Source: Botryosphaeria dothidea
Taxonomy: Eukaryota; Ascomycota; Dothideomycetes; Botryosphaeriales; Botryosphaeriaceae
Assembly: GCA_011503125.2 (NCBI GenBank)
Contig: WWBZ02000033.1
Coordinates: 2,294,001 to 2,358,000 of the forward strand
DNA: 64,000 nt
Reading direction: 5' to 3'
Shown: piece by piece, positions 56,118-64,000 of the stretch
How positions within the stretch are numbered: the stretch's first letter is position 1
How the letters are laid out: every line of letters begins with the position of its first letter
Made by a program: the position numbers and the translations under genes
Notes under the pieces: model-generated
The model's database searches: none
What the model was told of the DNA's origin: nothing
Seen by the model: the letters and a program-made list of their open reading frames with translations, nothing else

Positions 56118-58236
56118 GAACAGGCCGGCTGTTCCAACCCCGCGATCTCCTCCCTTTCTCGATCCATTCTCGCGGGCAGGATTGAATTCTTTGGGTCCAT
56201 TAGGAGTTTACCTTATTCTTTGCGGACTATGAGACCTACGGGACGATTGTACAGCGACGAGGGACGACGTGAATGACGGAAACCAAAAAACTGGAAATAT
56301 CGATTTCCAATTGGGGGAGTATACTGCTGACTTAATCTCGGAGAGGCGTGTTATGTGAAAAGAAAGGGAAGGCCCTCCTGCATATACACCGGCGTTGTGG
56401 GCCAAGAGCGAAAAAGCGTCTGGAGTTTCTGCGAAGCCTTATTTTTGGGGGGCTCGAAAGATGGGACCCTCAACTTCTTTCATGGCTGTCTACGGAGGGA
56501 GAAGTAGTTCCCCTATGCCTTCTGTAAAGTTGGCTAGATGAGGTGCTTGATCCTTTATGCCTCATTCTTCTTTTTAGCTTTCTCTTCCTTACTTCCCTTC
56601 CTCTTCGAGCGTCTCGATCCGTCGTGGCGTGTGGAACCTGATTGGATTAGGAGTTTAAGAGGACTGGCTTTTGCGTAGCACGAGCCATGGATGCAAAAAA
56701 AAGGCGTGATGGGATCAAAGGAACGAGGGTTTTCCTTCTCGTGATGGTGGCTGGCTGGCTGGCTGGCATGCAGGCTTGCATGCGTAGCGTGTCGTATGTG
56801 TATCATCTCCCTCTACTCAGCGAGTCTTCTTCTAGCATCTGCGATGGCGTTTACATATTCGAAAAAAAGGGGCAAATGGGAAGGGGGTGAGGGGACATTG
56901 GGCGTTTATGACTGGGAAGCGTGGAATCGAGTGATTTTTCCTTCTTGTGCCTTTCTCTTCTTCTGTCTTTGGCTTCCCCTTCGTCTGATAGTTTTTACTA
57001 TTAGCTTCTCCTTATCTTCGACATCGTACAATGATTTGCCATCTTCCTCGGTGAAGGGAATCCACCTGTTCGCACTTTCTTCTTCATCATCTTCCTTCTT
57101 GAAGGTATACCCTGGGTTTGCTTTTGCATCTTTTTCTTTTGTCTTAGTCGGCGGAGTGTCAGAGAGAGACAGAGAACGAGCGAAGAGAAAAATACATAGG
57201 TCCTTTCCCCCCTTTCCCATCCTTGTCTATTGTTTTTTTCTTTGGCTTTGTGGTCGGCATGAGACGCCTTGGTGGTCTGTCTTGCTTACTTGTCTTTTTT
57301 TCCTGCTGGTCATCATATTTGCTTCGTCGATCCGTTGAAGAACCAAAGTACGATCTGAAGCTGACGGACAGAGTCGTGGCTGCTGTCTGGATTCTGTTTC
57401 GTTTGTATGGCTTCAAGTTCGAGTATGTAGTATTAGTTGATACAGATTTGTTCGGTTTTGTCTTTCCTGGCTCAGTGCAGGTGTACGCAATAACATCAGG
57501 AGTGGTGCCCTTCGGCACATCAATGCCGCCGGTGAGGTTTTCTTCCATCCCTACATAGCTCAGTGGGGGTCCACCCGGGGTTCCATCGAGCTATGCCCGG
57601 GGAGGTACAGTAGCATTCGAACACACTGGTAACTCCAAGCCAGGGATTCGAATTCGAATCTAGGTCCTTAACCTTTGGGGTGAAAACAAATATGGCGGTG
57701 GCTTGCACGTTGAATCCTAGGTGGCTCTGAGGGGATGGGTCCCTTCGTTTATTCTTTTTCTTCCACCATATTCTCTATTTCTTCTGCTGAGCTCAAGTCC
57801 TGTCCTTGATCGATCTCAAATTTCATAATTCACCCGGACTTGAGGTATATCGAGGTCGAAGACAATAAGCATGAGCACTTCTTCTGGTGAATATCTGAAG
57901 AGTAGGATTATTTTTCCGTATCAAGCATGTAGAGTACATAAATGCTCGCTGCCTTGCTTGCCCTTATCCTGCTATGACCCGTGGTCTTAAGAGTGCTTCT
58001 GATCACCTCTGTAGTTCCCTTTTGGTTCTTTCTTCCCTCCATGAGCTTCAAATTTTTGTCCGACGCCCTTGCGTCAAGGGGTCAAAAAGAAAGAGCATAA
58101 GAAATTAGCGACCGCTTTAGCCTCTTCCTTACCCATCTCGTGCTAGTCAGAATGTGAATAAAGTGCATAAACGGAAAGCAAACGACATCCACTGTTAGTC
58201 CTGTCCCAAGCCAAGGACATGCCTTCCACGTCTTAC
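56118..58236. other. 2.1-kb convergent region between caf40 and DNA ligase
   Basis: No gene is supported. Long ORFs (56796-57338 plus; 57159-57548 minus) come from a CT/GA-biased stretch and have no recognisable features. A (GGCT)n microsatellite lies at 56748-56766. A tRNA-like sequence at 57552-57670 is listed separately. A/T-rich DNA at 57800-58200 leads into the ligase 3' end. Confidence 0.4.
57552..57670 (+). other. tRNA-like sequence with A-box and near B-box (possible SINE remnant)
   Basis: TAGCTCAGTGGG (about 57557-57568) fits the Pol III A-box, and GATTCGAATTC about 90 bases later resembles a B-box. Flanking bases CCTACAT and ATCTAGG are partly complementary, as in an acceptor stem. 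The D-arm region is far too long for a normal tRNA and no anticodon arm could be drawn, so at best it is a decayed tRNA or a tRNA-derived repeat. Confidence 0.2.
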
Positions 58237-61200
58237 CTAGTACTCGAAATCGTCGTCCACGCTCGGCCCCTTGCTCTTCGTGACCGACTCTTGCTTTCTG
58301 TACATCTCCGCGACCTGTCTGGCAGTGGTCGCCTGCTCGGGCTTCTTGTCTTCACGCTGGTGAATGAAGCGGGGGAAACGCAGACTCACACCCTTGCCCA
58401 CACCCAGCGCATCCATTGCCGCCATGTATCTCGGACTGAGCGTGAGGTCTGCGGTCTTGACCTCCCATACGAACTTGGGCTCGAACCAGACATCCGGCTG
58501 GTCCTTGTTTCCCTGGGAATGCGAGTAAAAAGGCTTCGGGCGATCGATGATGTTCTGGCTGAGTTGCTCATGGAGGCTGGCGAGCACCTCATCCGAGAAA
58601 CCGGTGCCAATATTGCACACGGTTTCATAGGTTTCGGAAGTGGAGTTGTAGCATGCGAGGAGGAAGGCGCCGTACCAAGAAGTACGCTTGCCCCTGCCAT
58701 AGTACGCGCCGAGCACGACGAGGTCGAGACTGTCGCCGACACCAGAAAGGTAGTCCTTCTTGACTTTGAGCCAGTTCTGCGAGCGCTTCGAAGGCTCATA
58801 ACTACTCTCCTGACCGTCGAGCATTTTGACCATCAAGCCTTCGCATGAAGCCTTGACGGACTTGTCAAGCAGATCTTGGATTTCGTCGAGCTCATTGGCG
58901 TCTCCATATTGCGCAAATGCAAATTCGCCTTCAACGGGAGCAAGGGATTTGTGAAGGAGCTCGCGGCGTTCACGGAATGACTTGTTGACGAGTGCCTGCC
59001 AAAATGTCAGCACGTTGACTGCGAAGAAGTAAGATACTCGCTTACCTCTCCATTGAGATAGAGAAGGTCGAACGCAAATACGCAAACCTTGACCTTCACG
59101 TCCTCGACCTTCACGTCCTTCCTTTTCCTTGTCATGAGTGTCTGAAACGGCAAGACCGTCTTCTCCTCGACATCCCAAGCGACTGTCTCGCAGTCCAGAA
59201 CGAAACTCTTTGTCCCTTCCTTTACCCAGGTTGGTAGTTTTGCCAAGATATCGGGGTACTTCTTGGAGAGATCTTCCGAGTTACGTGAGAAGATATTTGA
59301 GACACCTTTATCTGTCTTTCCGGCGGAGGGTGCCTCTGTTGCATAGTCCTGAGCTGCATCATGCGAGACAAAGTGAATCTGCGCGCGCTCGCCATCATAC
59401 TTGTATTCGCAGGTGAAATGCTTGCCTTCGAATCGGTCCAAAACTTCGGTGATTGACTTGGTCGGTTTAGCAAGCATAGGCTTGAGCGGCACGCCGGGCT
59501 GCAGCTTGCAATGGTCCCTCAAGTTGGAGAGGCCGTGCTTGAGCATAGCCGGGACGATCACCTCATAACTCGGCAATTCACTAAACATATGTCAGATCTG
59601 CTCTAACGAGGATGGAGATACTTTACTCACCTGTAGACCGATTTCAGGATCCTCTCACCATTGGCAAGCTGTTCGGTGTTGGGAACCTTCTTGCCGGTTG
59701 GGTCCAACTCATAGGCGACCATGGCATGTGCCAGCGAAACAAGGACTGACTTGTCCGCCAGGCCTAACCTCAGCTTTCCCTCCAGCATTCTGACGATGAA
59801 TTTGGCCTCACTTGGACCGCCCTTATCCTTGTAAATGTCTACACCGTTACTACCTTTGCCGGTTGAGTGAGCGTCGGATGCGGACAAGAGCTTCTTGATG
59901 CCAGCAACTTTCCGACCTTGAGAACCTTGACCTTCGATTGTTGCAATTTCCATGAGACCCCTGTGGACGCCCCGGACAGTTAAAGGCTTCGGCTTGAACA
60001 TGGTAGGCTGATTTGACCTGCTCTTCGCGGCGACAAGTCCCAAATCACCAATCTCAGTCTGATCAGCCTTGATGACAGCCAGACTTCGACCCGTAGTTTC
60101 TCCAATGGCCTTCATGATAAGTGACTCCCCGATACCAAGTTCGATACCGGCGTAGTCTGCGGCAAGCTTGTTGACCATGAGTAAGACTGTTGGAAGAAGA
60201 TCCTCAGGTCTCAAGCGTAGCACTTGACGGAAAAACTTGGAGCAGTGGGCTGAGATCTCTAGGCGCTTAGTCGTCATCTCTATCTTCGAGAAGGCTGCGC
60301 AAAGTGCGGCGTAAGGAACAGGCTCTCCCGCCTTCCAATCCGGGTATAGTTCGTTGTCACTCCCTTTGAGGGTAGACTGAACTTTCTCCCTAGCCTTAGC
60401 AGCGGCGGTTGGCTTCTCATCCTCCGAAGATACGAGATCCTCATCTTCTTTCTCAGACTCAGCCGCACTAGAATCCGCGGACGAGGCTTCGGCGTCCGCA
60501 GCCTTTGTAGTTGTTTTCGACGGCGATGCAGAGCGCCTGGCCGATTTAGATCCCGCCTTCTCGTGAACGCCCTTGGATGCTTCTTTCTTTGATTTCGCCT
60601 TTGCCTTCTTGGGCGATGGTGGTGGTTCATCCGCTTCGTCATCCACCTCTTCCTGCTTCACCTTCGCCTTCGCCTTCGATGTTTTCTTCTGTGGCTTCGA
60701 CGGTGCTTCTGAGGACGAATCGGACTTTCTTGATTGGCGTGCCTTTTTGGCGGTCCGTTTGTTCGGGACGGGCGCATCATCTTCTTCGTCGCTCTCGCGT
60801 GCTCGCTTCTTTGATTCTAATCCAGTCAGTTCACGAGCCGCGTGCGCTTGACGACTGAGCCCCGATGAGTGGAGAATTTGCGATACGCCTCGCCTGGTGC
60901 CGCGAGGCTCATTGCTTGCGCGCACAGCAACGTCGAACGCGCGGTGGCTTGCAATAGCCCTCAAAGCGACCAGCCGGTGCCGGATTATCTCATCCATGAA
61001 GCCCGTGGTTGTTTGGGTAAAAGAGCTGGGGTTGAGAGGGTGCGCAAAAGGGATGTTGAATCGTGGATTTGAACTCACGGGCACTATCCGAGTCACCTGC
61101 CGCAGCTTCCTCCTCCGACTTGACTTCGTCCTTCATCTCAACATCCTCGTCTTTCTCGGGCGACACGCGACCGTCCTCTTGCTCCTCCACATCGTTATAC

Positions 61201-61616
61201 TCTTTCTTTACAGTATCATTCGACACCTCCGTCTTCTGCTTCGGCTCTGACTTCGTCGACGTTGGATTGGACTTGGTAGAGAAGGCCAACTTCGACTGTT
61301 GCGGGGGCGGCTTGTCTCCGTTCGGTTTACCAAAGAACTTGCTGCAGCGAGCTCAGCGATTGTTTGGTGTACTCGGGGGACAGGGCCGCGGGAGTGCGTA
61401 CCCCAGAGTCATCTGTTTGGGCTTTACATACCCCAAAGTTGCCTGCTTCGGTGCCATGGTGTTGAACAATGCGGCTCCGGCGAGCAGCTGCGGGAAATTG
61501 GAAAAGTACAGGACAGACGCGGGGCGTACCGATTTTGCAGCCCTCAGGGGGATGAATAGGGAGCGGTGTAAAAGCAGAGAAGACGTGAGTGCATGTGCTC
61601 TGCGTAATAATGGCAT
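58237..61616 (-). CDS. lig1: ATP-dependent DNA ligase I (Cdc9/Lig1), dual-start
   Basis: Exons 61432-61616, 61079-61341, 59631-60816, 59046-59580 and 58237-58995; total 2928 nt, 975 aa from ATG 61616 or 922 aa from ATG 61457. The shorter form begins MAPKQATLGKFFGK, a canonical PCNA-interacting box formed across the first intron. The longer form adds 53 residues, MPLLRRAHALTSSLLLHRSL onward, rich in Arg, Leu and Ser with no acid: a typical mitochondrial presequence. Residues about 65-270 are Lys/Glu/Ser-rich and disordered. Catalytic core: N-terminal DNA-binding domain, motif I KYDGERAQIH, EGLMVKML (motif IV) and WLKVKKDYL (motif V), then an OB domain. It joins Okazaki fragments and nicks during repair in the nucleus; the mitochondrial form would service mtDNA, as known for yeast CDC9. 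Confidence 0.94.
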
Positions 61617-61950
61617 GGCACGGTAAGGGCAGTTGGAGGAGTGGAAGAGGCAGCGGCGACTCGCGCTGCGACGCGTCTGCGCGTCTGACCGCCACCCGCT
61701 GCCTGCGCGCGTCATGACGAAATTCACCCGGCTGCTGTGGTCTGTGCGCCCACCCGCCGCCAATCCATGCAACGCATCGACTGAGATTCTCGAAAGCAGC
61801 TGTGTCCTGCTTGCTGCCCACTCGATTACCGTACTCTGAGCTCCACTGCACCAGTCTTCGTCCACCACGGCTGCGTTTTTCTGGAAAAATAGCTCCGCTG
61901 AAGCAGCGGAGGAGAAAGACGACGGACGTCCGTCCGCCGCTGAGAGCACA
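61617..61950. other. Divergent promoter of DNA ligase and Cid2/MIX23 genes
   Basis: A 334-bp region between two starts. No MCB box (ACGCGT) was found in a quick read; ACGCGTC-like sequence occurs at about 61671-61677 (GACGCGTC), which is a near match and could be relevant for cell-cycle control of the ligase. Confidence 0.4.
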
Positions 61951-62623
61951 ATGTCGAAGGCATATGATCGTCCTGAACTCACGCCGCAGTTCTGCTTCAA
62001 TCAGACTGCACTGAGAGGTATGTCCCTTTCCTCGGTTTCAAGCCTTGAACAGCTCTCGACATCTGAATACTATCTGTACAACGGGACTTGTTGCTTACCG
62101 CCGTCTAAGGACAGACTTCCTCCGCTTGTCTCGCGCCACCATAGATGATTCCATTACTCAGAACCTGAACTCTCTCCTGACGCCCGCATCCGCCGGCTTC
62201 GATCCCTCCTCCACCAATGTTCGATCCACACTGCCACCTGGCACCCGTCGCCAGATACCCGCATCCAGCTGCAATTACTTTAAAGACAAGGTGCTCTTTC
62301 CGTCGTGGCAAATGCGCTCTGATGTCTTGAGCTACTGCGCCAGCGTCGCTACGTCACCAGATCCGGACGACCCGGTTTCAATCCTCAGGGAGGTTGAGGA
62401 CGCCAAGGTCCGTGAGCGCGTTGTTGACGAGCGTCTGGACCCCTACAGTGCCCGCTATTTTCCAAAGGAACTCCGTACTGAGATGCTGGCAAATGTAATA
62501 CGGAATGAGCGAATGGTGGAGAACATAATAAGGAACAGGACCTGGAGCTTGGTGGCCGAGAGGTGTGGGGATGAGGGTAGAGAGTTCGAGGCTGCATTGA
62601 ATGAATGGCGTAAAAGGCAGTAA
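61951..62623 (+). CDS. Cid2 / MIX23 (CCDC58) family protein
   Basis: Exons 61951-62017 and 62115-62623 (97-bp intron) encode 191 aa. The joined sequence ALRDFLRLSRATIDDSITQN and the later KDKVLFPSWQMRSDVLSYC, DERLDPYSARYFPKE and IRNERMVENIIRNRTW are the signature of the caffeine-induced death protein 2 family. Its animal and yeast relatives (CCDC58/MIX23) are small, cysteine-containing proteins of the mitochondrial intermembrane space linked to protein import; in fission yeast the gene was named from caffeine sensitivity. Cys residues at FCFN, SCNY and YCAS are available for disulfides. The function in this species is inferred. Confidence 0.88.
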
Positions 62624-63049
62624 AGTGGGCGGCAACGAAAAGCGGTTGGAAGTTTGCGCGAAAAGGGAAGAATTCTCCACTCAGTTTTGGTTATCATGGG
62701 CGGCGCTAAAGATGGATTTATTGCTTATTCTGGTTCAGCAGCGTTCGAGCGCTCCCCGAACAACTTGGGAACAATTCCTTTTTGGGAGCCACGGAATGTC
62801 GGAGCGTCGGTCGGGCGGCAGTTCTCGAGATTCCACATGGTGTCCTCACCTACACGGTCTATAAAGACCCCGCAATCCTACGAGGCATGCAAAATGTTCG
62901 AGGCGAGGTCAGGTATCACAGACAACGTGCAAATAGGTTTAAGAATAGTAATTCACATTGGACTCAGATCCTGCAGAACACCGAAGTCCACAAGACGCGT
63001 CTATAAAATCACAAAAGCACAGAACTCCACCAATCGACCAAATCATGGG
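62624..63049. other. Convergent intergenic region
   Basis: About 430 bp between convergent genes. An ORF on the plus strand reaches into it but has no recognisable content. Confidence 0.4.
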
Positions 63050-63571
63050 CTATGTCCTCACCTTATTCGCCTCTCGCAGTCTCTTTAACCCAGCGGCGAC
63101 ATGTTCCTGAATATCGCATGCGTAGAATCCATCTTCGCCAGTCAAGCATGCGCATTGAGATTCCTCGGGCGTTGGAATCTTAGGTGGAAACACGACCCTC
63201 CCGATATATTCTACCGTTCTTTCGACAGCCTCCCTGACTACTAACAGTGTGGATTGGTTGGATCCGCGCGCTGCGGCGACTGCAACTACGCGAGCATACT
63301 CTTCGTCGAGCTCCTGTCTTACTGCAGCATCAGCCTCTTCGGCTGTGATCAACTCCAGTGTATCCTGATTAAATCTATCATCCTGAGATTGCTCACCAGG
63401 TAGAGCTTCATTCTCGTCGATGATAACGAACTCCTCCTCGTCGGTTCTTCGACTGCTCGTCGAGACGCTGCGAGGAACAATGCGCCTAGCCGCATCGGCG
63501 GCGGAGGACAGGTGGTGTGAAAGCCCACGGCGAAACGAGGGAGCCATGCTGTACTGTGGCCTTGTTATCAT
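63050..63571 (-). CDS. Unrecognised small protein, 173 aa
   Basis: Single ORF with start ATG 63571, or ATG 63547 (MAPSFRRG, 165 aa), which has the better look. The first ~40 residues are basic and Ser/Arg-rich without acids (FRRGLSHHLSSAADAARRIV), which could be a mitochondrial presequence. The middle is acidic (EEEFVIIDENEALPGEQSQ) and helical, and the last third has a Cys-containing stretch (CACLTGEDGFYACDIQEH). I know no family with this arrangement. The start lies about 305 bp from the divergent gene at 63876. A coding role is plausible from length and composition but is not proven. Confidence 0.45.
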   Translation of the reverse strand: MITRPQYSMAPSFRRGLSHHLSSAADAARRIVPRSVSTSSRRTDEEEFVIIDENEALPGEQSQDDRFNQDTLELITAEEADAAVRQELDEEYARVVAVAAARGSNQSTLLVVREAVERTVEYIGRVVFPPKIPTPEESQCACLTGEDGFYACDIQEHVAAGLKRLREANKVRT

Positions 63572-63875
63572 TCTGCTGATTGAGTAGTAGTGGTATAAAT
63601 GATCTCCCTGATCTAGAATTATGCATTGCGGCTGCTTTGATCATCAAAGGGGCAGAGCAATCACATTATCTCTCGAACAATGCGTATGTCATTCAACACC
63701 CGCCTCAAGAGCACATACTAAATGCCTTCGCTTATCTCATCGAAAGCATGCCCAATATCCCAATGCATCTCTCCTATTTGAGTACACGTCCGTCGTTGCT
63801 CTTTCGATCTCGCAACTTGACCAAAAGTCGCAAATAGCACGCAACCGAAACGCGTCTCAGACATACCGCAACACC
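63572..63875. other. Divergent upstream region near the right edge
   Basis: About 304 bp between the starts of the unrecognised minus-strand protein and the partial plus-strand gene. An 85-codon plus-strand ORF (63580-63837) ends before the next ATG and is not supported as a gene. Confidence 0.35.
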
Positions 63876-64000
63876 ATGGATCGCGCCATTCCGCCAATTG
63901 TTCTCATGTTCTCTCGCGAGCCCGAGTCAGAGACACCTGAGGGCGCTGTCTGCGCTACTTGCGAACGCGGTTTCCCCGACCACCACGATGACCACTACGA
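63876..64000 (+). CDS. 5' end of a gene cut by the window edge (possible zinc-binding N-terminus)
   Basis: ATG 63876 in an ACACC context opens a frame that runs to the window end (41 codons). It begins MDRAIPPIVLMFSREPESE and contains CATCERGF followed by a His-rich segment (HHDDHY), a C-x2-C and His cluster that could bind zinc. Too short to assign a family. Confidence 0.45.
   Translation, partial: MDRAIPPIVLMFSREPESETPEGAVCATCERGFPDHHDDHY

Noticed and set aside
56796..57548. Overlapping ORFs on both strands between caf40 and DNA ligase
   Set aside because: They come from a pyrimidine/purine-biased stretch; low-complexity translations and no family match.

Overview
The window looks like chromosomal DNA from a filamentous ascomycete (Pezizomycotina; a Dothideomycetes-like genome is my guess, not proven). 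The reasons are many short introns (mostly 45-65 bp) with GTRNGT/YAG borders, a HET-domain protein, a NACHT-ankyrin NLR-type protein, a DUF3433 membrane protein, a cpc-1/cpcA-type bZIP gene with two upstream ORFs, and fungal-type tRNA ligase, GUL-1/Ssd1 and Kin1 orthologues. There are no operons, rRNA genes or CRISPR arrays.

Layout. 0-9 kb: a 1534-residue NACHT-ankyrin protein (+), a DUF3433 polytopic membrane protein (-) whose 5' part seems frameshifted, and a gene-poor stretch holding one copy of a palindromic TA-flanked MITE. 9-17 kb: compact housekeeping genes, namely Tho3/TEX1-like WD40 protein (-), Fyv6/FAM192A-like protein (-), an aldo/keto reductase with a likely mitochondrial presequence (+), a metaxin/GST-like gene broken by an 11-bp tandem duplication (-) and tRNA ligase Trl1 (+). 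17.6-20.8 kb: a HET-domain protein with a very acidic tail (-). 20.8-24.2 kb: gene-free, turning GC-rich into the promoter and leader of the Gcn4/CPC1-type activator (24.7 kb, +), which carries two uORFs and two TGACTCA sites. 26.9-33 kb: an auxin-efflux-carrier-family transporter (+), 2.2 kb of empty sequence, and a secreted ferritin-like Rds1-type protein (-).

33.6-42 kb: Ssd1/GUL-1 (-) and the nuclear export factor Gle1 (+) diverge from a 2-kb shared upstream region. 42-47 kb: a four-TM small membrane protein with a 6-nt first coding exon (-), a second MITE copy, vacuolar carboxypeptidase S (+) and a glutathione S-transferase (-). 47.9-56 kb: GPATCH1-like G-patch protein (-) and Kin1-type kinase (+) diverge from a 780-bp region, followed by Caf40/Rcd1 of CCR4-NOT (+). 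58.2-62.6 kb: DNA ligase I (-), with alternative nuclear and mitochondrial starts, diverges from a Cid2/MIX23-family gene (+). The window ends with an unrecognised small protein (-) and the 5' end of another gene (+).

Several neighbours serve RNA metabolism (Tho3, Fyv6, Trl1, Ssd1, Gle1, GPATCH1, Caf40), but nothing shows they are co-regulated. The least ordinary items are the two related palindromic MITEs, the frameshifting duplication in the GST-like gene, the NLR-type protein with a ~650-residue disordered N-terminus, the dual-start DNA ligase and reductase, and the uORF/GCRE arrangement at the bZIP gene. I did not find a clearly new multi-gene system. Most exon joins given below were checked by hand for splice consensus and for an open total length; exceptions are stated.
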